The notes beneath the pieces were generated by a model, which made no database searches, had not been told where the DNA came from, and worked only from the letters and a program-made list of their open reading frames with translations. Position numbers and translations under genes: made by a program. A stretch of DNA of 31,260 nt from SHLQ01 sp051011575 (GTDB lineage: Bacteria; Actinomycetota; Acidimicrobiia; Acidimicrobiales; SHLQ01): contig JBPCTR010000073.1 of assembly GCA_051011575.1 (NCBI GenBank), forward strand, positions 1 to 31,260, given 5' to 3'. Below, one piece after another: positions 17,267 through 25,457 of the stretch; the first letter of the stretch is position 1, and every line of letters starts with the position of its first letter.

Positions 17267-19372
17267 ATGCGGATCCTTCTTCGTCGTCACCGCACTCCGC
17301 TCGTGGTGGGTGTCGGACTGCTCTTCCTCGGTACAGCCTTCGTGCTGGTCGGCGCCCTTCGTACATCGCCGCCGGCATCGGCCAACGCTGGTCTCGAAGA
17401 GGCACACGCCGGGGTCGTGTTGGAGCAACCGCAAACGGGCTGGCCGGTGGTGCTCGGCACACCCACGTACGTGAACGGCAGCGATCCTTTCAACCTCGGT
17501 GTCGAGCTGGAGCGCGAGGTCTTCGCGGTGGCCGAGGTCGGCGATGTCATCGTGCTCGGAGGCAACTTCCACGAGATCGAAGGCGTGGACGGCACCGTCG
17601 TCGAGCAGCGCTATCTCGTCGCCTTCGACCGACACACAGGTGCGTTGCTGCCTGGCTTCTCGCCGGTGGTCGATGGTGAGGTGACAGCGCTCCACGCCGA
17701 TCCAGATGGTGTCCATGTGTACGTTGGCGGCCGCTTCACCAACGTCGACGGCGTGTCGCACCGCAAGCTCATGCGAATTCATGCATCGACGGGCATGATC
17801 GACACCCTCTTCGCACCCGTGCCGTCGGCGACGATCGTAGCGATCGACATGACGTCCGATGGCCGATTGTTCGTGGGCGGGCCGTTCGAATCGATCGGGG
17901 GCGCCTCGGTGGCCGATGTCGCCCAGCTCGATCCCGTCACCGGAACGGTCGTCCCGGAATTCGATTTCTCCTTCGACGGCATAGCTGCACGCGGGACCTT
18001 CACGACCTTCTCGCAGGGCGATGTCAAGCATGTCGAGGCGACGCCCGACGGCTCGAGGCTGGTGGTCGTCCATCGCGCAGCAACCATCGATGGTGCTGTC
18101 CGCTCGGGATACGCAATATTCGACATCGAAGATCCGAATGCGCCGAGCCTCACCGCGGACCACAGCAACACGTTCTTCGAATGGCCCAACTGCGCCGGTG
18201 GAGCGCTACCGACGTCGGGTGCCGTGTCTCCTGATGGCGAATACCTGGTCATGGGGACGACCGTGTTCGATCTGCCTGAATGCCACGATTCGGTCATTGC
18301 GTTTCCGATCGGTGGGGGTGCAGACGCCCCGGCGCGCTGGTCCCACCTCATGCGCGACTCTGTGTTCTCGGTCGCCATTTCGGACGCAGCGGTTTATGCG
18401 GGCGGCCACTTCTGTCGCATCGATGAAGGGCCCTCCGTCACGGTCACCGAAGGCCGCGACGCGATCTCGTGTACGGGTTCGAACGGGAACTACGACGACG
18501 GCGCCTGGCGCTGGCAGATCGCGGCGCTTGCACCGACCGATGGCACCCCTCTCGACTGGGATCCCGGCGTCGACGCAATCCGGGGGCCGAGTTTTCTCCA
18601 GGCGACTGAGCACGGCCTGCTCGTCGGCTTCGACGGGGCCGAGGTGAACGACACTCGCACCGGCGCCTTCGCGCTTCTTCCCGTCGATCCCGACCCTGAT
18701 CCTGATCCCGACCCTGATCCCGACCCTGATCCCGACCCCGACCCTGATCCCGACCCGGAGCCTGATCCTGATCCCGACCCGGACCCTGATCCTGATCCCG
18801 ACCCGGACCCGGACCCGGAGCCTGATCCCGACCCGGTCTGGTGCCACGGACAGCTGGCAACGATTGTCGGTACCGACGGCGACGACACGCTCACTGGAAC
18901 CTCGGGCGACGATGTGATCGTCGCCCTCGGCGGAAACGACGTGATCGTGAGTCTCGGTGGCGACGACATCATCTGCGGCGGCGAAGGGAACGATCGGGTG
19001 TGGGCCGGCGCCGGCAACGACCTGGTCTACGGCGAGGGAGGGCACGATCGCCTCCGCGGCGAGATGGGTCACGATGAGATCGACGGCGGAACAGGACGCG
19101 ACGCGGTCATCGGCGGCTCCGGAATCGACGTGTTGCATGGTGGAACCGGCAACGACCGTGTTCTCGGAGGCTCGGGTCACGATGAGATCTACGGCGGAAA
19201 CGGACGCGATCGACTGCTCGGCAATGGAGGCGACGATCAGCTTCGCGCCGGCGGTGGCGACGACGATCTGACCGGTGGACCCGGCGACGACCAGCTGAAC
19301 GGTGGCGGAAGCACCGATCGGTGTGTCCAGGCTGGAGCGGGTTCGATGGCGCGCTGCGAGATCTTCGTCTGA
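17267..19372 (+). CDS. Secreted beta-propeller protein with Asp-Pro linker and RTX repeats
   Basis: 701 residues in three parts. A signal sequence or N-terminal anchor (hydrophobic core about 11-31) is followed by a region of about 400 residues with repeated units such as VLGGNFHEIEGVDG, VYVGGRFTNVDGVSH and LFVGGPFESIGG, alternating with AFDRHTGALLPGFSP-like strands. This is the delta-60/DUF5122-type beta-propeller pattern. Residues 474-523 are 25 consecutive Asp-Pro or Glu-Pro pairs. Residues 538-681 are 16 RTX nonapeptides (GxDxh type) that would bind calcium and fold as a beta-roll outside the cell. The ATG at 17267 is chosen because the hydrophobic signal follows directly; a TTG at 17225 would only add unconserved residues. 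RTX proteins usually leave through type I secretion in Gram-negatives; here a standard signal peptide is more likely. Substrate or partner unknown. Confidence 0.85.
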   Translation: MRILLRRHRTPLVVGVGLLFLGTAFVLVGALRTSPPASANAGLEEAHAGVVLEQPQTGWPVVLGTPTYVNGSDPFNLGVELEREVFAVAEVGDVIVLGGNFHEIEGVDGTVVEQRYLVAFDRHTGALLPGFSPVVDGEVTALHADPDGVHVYVGGRFTNVDGVSHRKLMRIHASTGMIDTLFAPVPSATIVAIDMTSDGRLFVGGPFESIGGASVADVAQLDPVTGTVVPEFDFSFDGIAARGTFTTFSQGDVKHVEATPDGSRLVVVHRAATIDGAVRSGYAIFDIEDPNAPSLTADHSNTFFEWPNCAGGALPTSGAVSPDGEYLVMGTTVFDLPECHDSVIAFPIGGGADAPARWSHLMRDSVFSVAISDAAVYAGGHFCRIDEGPSVTVTEGRDAISCTGSNGNYDDGAWRWQIAALAPTDGTPLDWDPGVDAIRGPSFLQATEHGLLVGFDGAEVNDTRTGAFALLPVDPDPDPDPDPDPDPDPDPDPDPDPEPDPDPDPDPDPDPDPDPDPEPDPDPVWCHGQLATIVGTDGDDTLTGTSGDDVIVALGGNDVIVSLGGDDIICGGEGNDRVWAGAGNDLVYGEGGHDRLRGEMGHDEIDGGTGRDAVIGGSGIDVLHGGTGNDRVLGGSGHDEIYGGNGRDRLLGNGGDDQLRAGGGDDDLTGGPGDDQLNGGGSTDRCVQAGAGSMARCEIFV
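18686..18835 (+). repeat. Hexanucleotide tract coding (Asp-Pro)25
   Basis: 150 bases made of GAY-CCN units (GATCCC, GACCCT, GATCCT, GACCCG) with two GAGCCT interruptions that give Glu. It is a coding microsatellite prone to length change by slippage or recombination, in frame at every step. It forms a stiff acidic spacer between propeller and RTX domains. Confidence 0.95.
18878..19309 (+). repeat. 16 tandem RTX nonapeptide repeats
   Basis: Sixteen 27-base units encode patterns such as GNDRVLGGS and GHDEIYGGN. The Gly and Asp positions expected to hold calcium are kept in nearly all units; units 8-13 often have His, Arg or Ile in the second place (GHDEI, GRDAV, GIDVL), which may weaken some sites. 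The DNA copies have diverged, so the array is old compared with the Asp-Pro tract. Confidence 0.9.
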
Positions 19373-19380
19373 GCTGAACC

Positions 19381-19752
19381 TCAGGTGTTGATCATGTGGG
19401 TGGCGGCCATCGAGAAATAGTCGATCATCTGCTGTTCGAGTTCAGCGGTCAGCTCTCCGGCTTCGATGGCAGCGATCATGTGTCTGAGCCAGGCGTCGCG
19501 TTCAGCGGAGGTGATCACGAACGGCGCGTGTCGCATGCGCAGCCGAGGGTGCCCGCGCTCTTCGGAGTACGTTGTCGGCCCGCCCCAGTACTGGGCCAGA
19601 AACTTCACCATGTGGTCCCGGGACTCGGAGAGATCGTCGGGGTAGAGCGGCCGTAACAGGAGATCGGTCGCGACGCGGTCATAGAACCGGTCGATGAGCC
19701 CCAAGAAGAAGGGCATTCCTCCAACCGCCTCGTATACCGTCTGCTCGGCCAC
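19381..19752 (-). CDS. glbO: Group II truncated haemoglobin (trHbO)
   Basis: 123 residues, closely resembling Mycobacterium tuberculosis GlbO. The haem-pocket residues can be read off: Tyr24 (B10), Tyr37 (CD1), proximal His75 (F8) in RMRHAPF and Trp88 (G8) in RDAWL, as well as the trHbO-typical stretch QYWGGPTTYSE-RGHPRLRMRHAPF. trHbO binds O2 tightly and is linked to oxygen/NO handling or electron transfer. The start is GTG 19752, where homology begins, and TAACGT six bases upstream suggests a leaderless mRNA. It is divergent from a sulfurtransferase gene (31-base gap) and converges on the RTX gene with eight bases between stops. Confidence 0.95.
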   Translation of the reverse strand: MAEQTVYEAVGGMPFFLGLIDRFYDRVATDLLLRPLYPDDLSESRDHMVKFLAQYWGGPTTYSEERGHPRLRMRHAPFVITSAERDAWLRHMIAAIEAGELTAELEQQMIDYFSMAATHMINT

Positions 19753-19758
19753 GCCCCT

Positions 19759-19764
19759 ACGTTA
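19759..19764 (-). promoter_or_regulatory. -10 box of glbO (leaderless-type)
   Basis: On the minus strand TAACGT ends six bases before the GTG start. With no Shine-Dalgarno, transcription would begin at or beside the start codon. It lies within the 31-base gap shared with the divergent sulfurtransferase gene. Confidence 0.4.
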
Positions 19765-19783
19765 GAGCCGTGAGGACATTTCG

Positions 19784-20623
19784 ATGACCACGAGTTACGA
19801 CCCTCTGCCCGGCCCGCTCGTCTCGGCCGATTGGCTCCGAGACAACCTCGACACCGTTGGTGTGGTCGATGTTCGGTGGTCGATCCCAACCGGACCGATG
19901 CGGGATCGGTACGAGGAGGGACACATTCCGGGAGCGGTGTTCGCCGACCTCGACACCGATCTGTCGGCACCCGCAGGACCACGGGGTCGCCATCCACTGC
20001 CCACTCCCCAAGACTTTGCCGTGGTTCGTAGCCGGCTCGGTCTCACGAGACCCGTGGTCGCGTACGACGGGCGGGGCGGAGCCGTCGCCGCGCGGCTGTG
20101 GTGGATGCTGGACTCGATCGGCGTGCCGTGCGCAGTACTCGAGGGTGGCCTCGAGGCCTGGGGTGAACCGCTCGACTCCGGCTCCGTCAGTCCAGTCCAC
20201 GTCCCGGCTGGCCCGATTCCATGGCCGGCCGATCGGTTCATCGACGCCGACGACATGGTCCCGGCGATCGCCGACGGGGCAGTTGCCCTCGACGCACGGA
20301 ACGCCGAGCGATTTCGCGGTGAACCGAACGACATCGACCCCCGCCTCGGACACGTTCCCGGCGCGACGTCGTGGCCATGGGAATCGAACCTCGACGCTGA
20401 CGCCCGATTCATGACATCGGAAACGTTGCGATCCAGATTTGCCGAGCTGGGAGTCGTCGATGGATCGAATCTCATCGCCAGCTGCGGTTCCGGCGTAACG
20501 GGCTGTCATGTGCTGCTGGCTGCCCGGGTCGCCGGCATCGACGGCGGCCGGCTCTACGCCGGCTCCTGGTCGGAATGGGCGGCGGACCCCGACCGCCCGG
20601 TCGAAACCTCGCCACCCGGCTGA
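19784..20623 (+). CDS. sseA: Sulfurtransferase, 3-mercaptopyruvate type (two rhodanese domains)
   Basis: 279 residues with two tandem rhodanese domains. The N-terminal one (about 10-130: VSADWLRDNL, VVDVRW, YEEGHIPGA) has Asp where a catalytic Cys would be (AYDGRGG), as expected for the inactive half. The C-terminal domain carries the nucleophile Cys234 in SCGSGVTGCH. The CGSGVT loop is that of 3-mercaptopyruvate sulfurtransferases, unlike the CRKGV loop of thiosulfate rhodaneses, so mercaptopyruvate is the likely sulfur donor. The start follows GAGGA about eight bases upstream. It is cytoplasmic, divergent from glbO, and followed after 39 bases by a GlpD-like gene. The symbol is by analogy with E. 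coli SseA and mycobacterial homologues. Confidence 0.88.
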   Translation: MTTSYDPLPGPLVSADWLRDNLDTVGVVDVRWSIPTGPMRDRYEEGHIPGAVFADLDTDLSAPAGPRGRHPLPTPQDFAVVRSRLGLTRPVVAYDGRGGAVAARLWWMLDSIGVPCAVLEGGLEAWGEPLDSGSVSPVHVPAGPIPWPADRFIDADDMVPAIADGAVALDARNAERFRGEPNDIDPRLGHVPGATSWPWESNLDADARFMTSETLRSRFAELGVVDGSNLIASCGSGVTGCHVLLAARVAGIDGGRLYAGSWSEWAADPDRPVETSPPG

Positions 20624-20649
20624 CATCTCGGGCGGTTCGCCCCCCTCGG

Positions 20650-20655
20650 TAAGCT
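20650..20655 (+). promoter_or_regulatory. -10 box of the GlpD-like gene (leaderless-type)
   Basis: TAAGCT ends seven bases before ATG 20663 (and one base before an alternative GTG 20657). There is no Shine-Dalgarno, which fits a leaderless mRNA from ATG 20663. Confidence 0.35.
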
Positions 20656-20662
20656 GGTGTCC

Positions 20663-22297
20663 ATGGAACTTCGCGCAAACAACGTCGCGCGCTTGAGCGG
20701 TGGCTCCTTCGATGTGCTCGTAGTCGGTGGCGGAATCAATGGAGCCGTTTCTGCGGCGGCACTCGCCGGTCGCGGACTCAACGTCGCGATCATCGATCGA
20801 GGAGACTGGGCCGGATTCACGAGCTCGGCGTCATCGAATCTCGCCTGGGGCGGCTTCAAATACCTCGAGAATTACGAGCTCAACCTCGTGCGCAAGCTGT
20901 CGATGTCCCGCAATCGTCTGCTGAGGGCGTATCCGTCGAACATCACCCAGGTCGGCTTTCTCGCTGCGCTCGATCACAGTTCGCCCTTCCCGCCCTGGCT
21001 TGCTGCCCTCGGTAGCTCGGCCTACTGGGCGATCGGAAATTTTCAGACCCACCGACCGCAGATTCTGGGCCCGGAGGAGATCAAGAGCGAAGAAGCGGTC
21101 ATCGATACGACCAACGTTCGCGGCGGCGTCGAGTACTACGACGCCTACCTCCGCGACAACGACAGCCGGTTTGTGTTCAACTTCATACGACAGGCGATCG
21201 AGGCTGGCGCAGTGGCGGCGAACTACGTGGAACTCACCGGTGCCACCCGCACCGAGTCGGGGTGGGAGGTCGCGCTTCGCGACGTGGAATTCGACAATGA
21301 GTTCAATCTCACAGCGGGCGCGATCGTGAACGCGGCGGGCCCGTTCGTCGACGAGCTCAACCACGGGTGGAACAATCACACCGATCATCGAATCGTGTAC
21401 TCGAAGGGCATCCATCTGGTCGTTCCCCAGCTCACGCCGAATGAGCGAGTGCTGGCTTTCTTCGACGACACCCAACGCCTGTTTTATGTGATCCCGATGG
21501 GTCGCAGGTCCGTCATCGGCACCACCGACACGCGCGTCGATTCGCCGTTCACCGAAGTAACCGACGAGGATCGCGAGTTCCTGCTCACCCAGATCAACTC
21601 GAGGCTGGACCTCGACACCCCTCTCAGCACGAACGACATCATCGCCGAGCGGTGTGGCGTCCGGCCGCTGGTCGTCACCAACGATGGCAACGATCGACGC
21701 GACATCGATTGGACAACGCTGTCCCGAAAACACGAGATCGACACGGATGGCGAGCGGCGCATCGTGACGGTCTTCGGCGGCAAGATCACGGATTGTCTGA
21801 ATGTGGGCGAGGAGGTCGCCGAGGCGATCGGCTCGCTCGGGTTCGAGCTCGAGGCCGATCTGGGCGACTGGTATGGGGAGCCGGCCGAGGAAGTCAGGAA
21901 CGACTTCATGGGGCAGGCCAAGCGGATGAAACTCGACGATCTCAGGCACAAAAAGGGCGTCGAGCCGCTCAGCGATCGACTCTGGCGACGCTATGGCCGG
22001 CGGGCGTTCGCCATGCTCGATCTCATTCGCGAAGACCCGCGGATGGGCGAGGACATTCTCCGGTCGGCCGACTATCTGCGAGCAGAGCTCCACCATGCCG
22101 CCAGACACGAGATGGTCACCCAACTCGAAGACTTCATGCTCCGCCGATCGAAGATCGATCTGGTCGTACGCGATCACCGAATCCGCGACGGAGAAGGGCT
22201 CGCCGAGGTCGCCGAGATTCTGTTCGGCGATCGCGGCTCTGAGAAGCTCGCCGCCTACCTCACTGCCGACGAGTCGGTCGCGGCCGGATCGGACTGA
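20663..22297 (+). CDS. glpD: GlpD-like FAD-dependent glycerol-3-phosphate dehydrogenase/oxidase
   Basis: 544 residues. The N-terminal FAD-binding Rossmann motif VVGGGINGAVSAA has its glycines at 22-24 and 27. VNAAGPFVDELN and YSKGIHLVVPQL, FYVIPMGRRSVIGTTDT and VFGGKITDCLNVGEEVAEAI follow the GlpD layout, and the C-terminal helical domain (about 410-520, ELHHAARHEMVTQLEDFMLRR) is present. The expected reaction is oxidation of glycerol-3-phosphate to dihydroxyacetone phosphate at the membrane. The usual STKLIHGGLRYL motif is replaced by SSNLAWGGFKYLENYE, the mark of a distinct subfamily, so the exact substrate is less certain. No glpK or glpF is nearby. It converges on a membrane-protein gene, with one base between the stops. 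Confidence 0.82.
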   Translation: MELRANNVARLSGGSFDVLVVGGGINGAVSAAALAGRGLNVAIIDRGDWAGFTSSASSNLAWGGFKYLENYELNLVRKLSMSRNRLLRAYPSNITQVGFLAALDHSSPFPPWLAALGSSAYWAIGNFQTHRPQILGPEEIKSEEAVIDTTNVRGGVEYYDAYLRDNDSRFVFNFIRQAIEAGAVAANYVELTGATRTESGWEVALRDVEFDNEFNLTAGAIVNAAGPFVDELNHGWNNHTDHRIVYSKGIHLVVPQLTPNERVLAFFDDTQRLFYVIPMGRRSVIGTTDTRVDSPFTEVTDEDREFLLTQINSRLDLDTPLSTNDIIAERCGVRPLVVTNDGNDRRDIDWTTLSRKHEIDTDGERRIVTVFGGKITDCLNVGEEVAEAIGSLGFELEADLGDWYGEPAEEVRNDFMGQAKRMKLDDLRHKKGVEPLSDRLWRRYGRRAFAMLDLIREDPRMGEDILRSADYLRAELHHAARHEMVTQLEDFMLRRSKIDLVVRDHRIRDGEGLAEVAEILFGDRGSEKLAAYLTADESVAAGSD

Positions 22298-22298
22298 A

Positions 22299-23132
22299 CT
22301 AGAGGTTGGCGATTCCTGCGATCGCGAGACCGATCGGTAGCGCCACCGCCGCGAGGATTCCCAGGATCAGTGCCACGACGATGAAGACTTTCGAGTCATC
22401 GGTCGGCGGATCGCCGCATCGGCCGATCGTTTCGTAGAGCGCACGAACCGGCTTGTCGGTTGTGAGGCGCACGCGATGCCGCGCCGTCGCCGCTCCCCGC
22501 ACCACCACCCACGAAGCCGTGGCCGCGATTACCGACACGACGACCGCGGCGGTGACCTGCAGGAACCACTGGTTGAGCCCGGCGATCAGGATCTGCAGGC
22601 TCCCGAGCATCCAGCTGAGCACCGCTCCACCAAAGATGAAGGTCGGGACACCGAGCGGGTTCGTGTTGAAGGTCGGTTCGAGGCGCGCAGCCTCGATTCG
22701 GGCCCGTCGAAGCTTCGAGCGGAACGGATTCGAAAGGGAGGTGTTGGCCTCCCTGCGGGCATAGAGCCAATGGATGTTCTTGATCAGCCGTTTGAGATGC
22801 TGGCGAACGATGAACCGTGTCACCAACTGCACGAGAAAGCCGGCGACGTGGTTGAGCGGACCGATCGGAGCGTGGGTTTTCACCCCTCGGGCGCCGTTGC
22901 GGTCGAGGACTTCGAGACTACGGATCACGAGTTGATGGGCGGCGTCGAAGCGCTCCGGATGACCCAGCGGCCAGACCGATGACAGCTCGAGGATGATGTC
23001 GGCGTCGACCTCACCGGTTGCGCCGAGCTCGGCGAGCACGTCGGACTTGGCTCCGGCGTCGCTCTTTCGCACGAGTTGGAATGCATTGAAGCGCTCTTCG
23101 AGCTCGTCGAGCACGAGGTTGGGTTCGTCCAT
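22299..23132 (-). CDS. Membrane protein of unknown function
   Basis: 277 residues, family not recognised. The N-terminal half (1-150) is soluble, with an acidic stretch and then a basic one (RFIVRQHLKRLIKNIHWLYARRE). Two hydrophobic segments lie at about 160-215 (TFIFGGAVLSWMLGS; FLQVTAAVVVSVIAATASWVVV). A last one, KVFIVVALILGILAAVALPIGLAIAG, sits at the very C-terminus. The likely layout is a cytoplasmic head on three membrane helices. No Shine-Dalgarno; TACCAT lies eight bases before the ATG. The upstream gene is divergent, so it is probably transcribed alone. Confidence 0.75.
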   Translation of the reverse strand: MDEPNLVLDELEERFNAFQLVRKSDAGAKSDVLAELGATGEVDADIILELSSVWPLGHPERFDAAHQLVIRSLEVLDRNGARGVKTHAPIGPLNHVAGFLVQLVTRFIVRQHLKRLIKNIHWLYARREANTSLSNPFRSKLRRARIEAARLEPTFNTNPLGVPTFIFGGAVLSWMLGSLQILIAGLNQWFLQVTAAVVVSVIAATASWVVVRGAATARHRVRLTTDKPVRALYETIGRCGDPPTDDSKVFIVVALILGILAAVALPIGLAIAGIANL

Positions 23133-23140
23133 GGCGGTCG

Positions 23141-23146
23141 ATGGTA
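23141..23146 (-). promoter_or_regulatory. -10 box of the unknown membrane protein gene (leaderless-type)
   Basis: TACCAT on the minus strand ends eight bases before ATG 23132, with no Shine-Dalgarno between. The same arrangement occurs at several other starts in the window. Confidence 0.35.
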
Positions 23147-23272
23147 ATTGCGACCGCTACGGCGCGACGCATTGATCGCATCGACCGAAATGACGCCGCA
23201 TGGCCGGTTCGATTCTTCCAGACTCCCTACGCTGCCGAGACGTACCGGTGCAACTACCCAAGGTGGTTCTCG

Positions 23273-24760
23273 ATGAAGAGTCTCAGAGTGCGAGCAGCGA
23301 TCGTGGCGATCAGCCTGCTGGCAGCAGCGTGTGGATCAAGCGACGGCGACGCAGACACCACGACCGCCGTTCCGACGACTCGGTCAGAGACCACCACGTC
23401 CGGGCTCGTGGACACCGCTGACACAGCTGAGCCGTCATCGCCCGGCGGCCCGACCGGCTTGACCGAAGCTGATCTCGTGGAGCGGGTAGCGGCCGGTTGG
23501 GGTTTCATCTGGGACGGTGCGTTCGATCGCCTCACACCGTTGTTCACGCTCGAATGTCGGTCCCAGATCACTGCAGCGGACTACGACGCGACCTTCGGCC
23601 AGGGACTCATCTTCCTCGAAGAGGCCGGCGTCGACGTCGACGCGATCGAAGTCGACGTCCGGGTCGAGGACTTCGTCGACGGTGAGTCGGCCGACACGAT
23701 CTCAACCATCAACTTTCCCGGCGATGAACCCGACGAACAGAGCCCCGTTCTCTGGATCGTCGAAGATGGAGCATGGGTCCGCGCGGATTGCAGCGAACTC
23801 GCCGGCGTGGCTGCGCGCGGCACCGGTGGTCCCGTCGTGAGCCGCGATGTGGGCTCCAGCGACAACCCGGCGGGGATCGGCGGAGTGTTTGCTTTCGACG
23901 GATGGCGAGGCGGGATCATCCAGGTCGAGGACGCGGTCGAGGCAGGCTGGATCGCGGACTCAGACAGCCCGCCGGCCGGTTCGACGTGGGTGGCAGTCGT
24001 GTATGAGGCGCAACACCTTGGTACCGAACTCGGCGCCACGGAGCCCTTCATCGTCTACGCCGACGGAAATGCCGAATACAACAGCTTCGACAACGACTGT
24101 TTTCTTGATCCCACCGTCCTCGCGGACCGCGGAATACAAACGATCGCGAAAGCCATTCCCGGCGAGATCGTTCTCGCCTCGGTGTGTCTCGAGATTCCCG
24201 AGGACGAGGTCGAGGGAATCACCTACGTACTGTCGAACGCGTTCTCCATCGACTCCGACGTTCGGTACGTCGTCGGCGGTGCCGAGATCGATCCGCTCGA
24301 ACCAGCGGAGGTCCCCGATCTCGACATCACGGCCGGTGCGATCCCATTCGGCGAAGTTCACGAGTTCGATGACCAGTGGACCGCGACCGTGGTCACGGTG
24401 GTCGACGGCGTGGCGGAGGGATTGATCAGCGAGTTCGCCGGACCTCCGCCGGCGGGTTCGACTCACGCTGTGGTCATCTACGAGGCCACGTATTCCGGCT
24501 CGGATGCGGACACGCTCGACCCATTCCTCGCAGAGGCGTTTGGCAGCGGTGTGTACACGACGATCAACTCGTTGTGTTTTGTCGACACCGTGGTCGCGAA
24601 CGAGGCGTACGGGGTGAGCCTCGAGTTCGAGGTTCCGGCCGGCCACACCTACCGCGAGACCTCGTGTGTGACCGTTCCGGTCACCGAGCTTGGCGACCTG
24701 GTCGTGTCACTCGACAATGTCTTCAGCGCGACATCAGAGGCGCAACTGTTCGCTCCCTAG
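23273..24760 (+). CDS. Lipoprotein with duplicated C-terminal domain
   Basis: 495 residues. AGGTGG seven bases before ATG 23273 fixes the start. The N-terminus MKSLRVRAAIVAISLLAAAC is a lipoprotein signal (Cys20), followed by a Thr/Ser-rich spacer. Residues about 65-170 (LTEADLVERVAAGWGFIWDGAFDRL, then VEDGAWVRADC) resemble an NTF2-like fold. The rest is two copies of one domain: copy 1 near 205-330 has PPAGSTWVAVVYEAQHLG and NSFDNDCFLDP, copy 2 near 360-490 has PPAGSTHAVVIYEATYSG and TTINSLCFVD. These resemble the DUF4352-type immunoglobulin-like domains of exported actinobacterial lipoproteins. The ligand is unknown. Its TAG stop overlaps the stop of the converging PQ-loop gene in a shared CTAG. 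Confidence 0.82.
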   Translation: MKSLRVRAAIVAISLLAAACGSSDGDADTTTAVPTTRSETTTSGLVDTADTAEPSSPGGPTGLTEADLVERVAAGWGFIWDGAFDRLTPLFTLECRSQITAADYDATFGQGLIFLEEAGVDVDAIEVDVRVEDFVDGESADTISTINFPGDEPDEQSPVLWIVEDGAWVRADCSELAGVAARGTGGPVVSRDVGSSDNPAGIGGVFAFDGWRGGIIQVEDAVEAGWIADSDSPPAGSTWVAVVYEAQHLGTELGATEPFIVYADGNAEYNSFDNDCFLDPTVLADRGIQTIAKAIPGEIVLASVCLEIPEDEVEGITYVLSNAFSIDSDVRYVVGGAEIDPLEPAEVPDLDITAGAIPFGEVHEFDDQWTATVVTVVDGVAEGLISEFAGPPPAGSTHAVVIYEATYSGSDADTLDPFLAEAFGSGVYTTINSLCFVDTVVANEAYGVSLEFEVPAGHTYRETSCVTVPVTELGDLVVSLDNVFSATSEAQLFAP

Positions 24761-25401
24761 GTATTGGCCAGCGGTGCGGGGCGGGCTTGTGTTGACGGCT
24801 CGCCAACGAAGTCGCGCCGCACATCGCGCGAAGCCAGTCGAGCCAGAATGACGGACGCCACCACGGTTCCGCCGACGCCTCCGATGATCAGTGCCCGATC
24901 GGCGACCGCCAACCCGTACACAACCCAGATGGCCGCTTCGCTCACCGCCATGTTCCATGTGGCCGAGGAGACTCCGACCGCCGTGTGCGACCGAATGACG
25001 CTCAGCGCCGCTGGGCCGAACTGCGGACCATAGGCGAGGCCCAGGGCCAGCCCGACCGCGGGCCAATCCGCTGTTGCAAGGACTGTCAGTAGCGCTATCG
25101 ACGTGGCCGCGGCGCTGGCGACGAGGGGGCGCAAGATTCGGGAGCCGACCAGCGCGCGTAGCTGTAGTGCCACCACGAGATACACGAGCATTCCACCCAC
25201 CGAGACCGGCACGAGGCCCCATAGTCGGCCATTGAGCGCGTAGCTGAGCCATCCCACGTTCATAGCGAAGCTGACCCCGACCCAGGGTGCGGACACACCA
25301 TCGGTGACCCTCGTCCGGTGCAGCCGCGTGATCTGCGGCACGATCATTCCAATACCGAGCAGATTGGCAACGATCAGTAGTGGTACCAATAGCAGTTCCA
25401 T
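24757..25401 (-). CDS. PQ-loop (SWEET/MtN3-like) membrane protein
   Basis: 214 residues, about seven membrane helices. It holds two PQ-loop units: GIGMIVPQITRLHRTRVTDGVS near the N-terminus and AYGPQFGPAALSVIRSHTAVGVS about 110 residues later, each followed by a helix ending W-x-x-Y-x-L (GWLSYAL; IWVVYGL). Two repeats joined by a spare helix is the SWEET architecture, unlike the single-repeat bacterial SemiSWEETs. Such proteins move sugars or other small solutes; the substrate is unknown. GGAGG lies four bases before ATG 25401; a GTG one codon earlier is possible. It is divergent from the CGNR regulator gene, with a 113-base gap holding an inverted repeat, which suggests the regulator controls it. 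Confidence 0.83.
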   Translation of the reverse strand: MELLLVPLLIVANLLGIGMIVPQITRLHRTRVTDGVSAPWVGVSFAMNVGWLSYALNGRLWGLVPVSVGGMLVYLVVALQLRALVGSRILRPLVASAAATSIALLTVLATADWPAVGLALGLAYGPQFGPAALSVIRSHTAVGVSSATWNMAVSEAAIWVVYGLAVADRALIIGGVGGTVVASVILARLASRDVRRDFVGEPSTQARPAPLANT

Positions 25402-25457
25402 CACGCCTCCATCGATCTTGGTAAGGAGCTATACCCATTACGCTCCTGCTGAGATGT

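Noticed and set aside
18686..18835. Asp-Pro tract as a CRISPR or tandem mobile repeat
   Set aside because: The units are six bases long and stay in frame inside a gene; there are no spacers.
18490..19017. Minus-strand open frame with a long Gly-Ser run
   Set aside because: It is the complement of the Asp-Pro tract and RTX repeats; codon pattern and conservation support only the plus strand.
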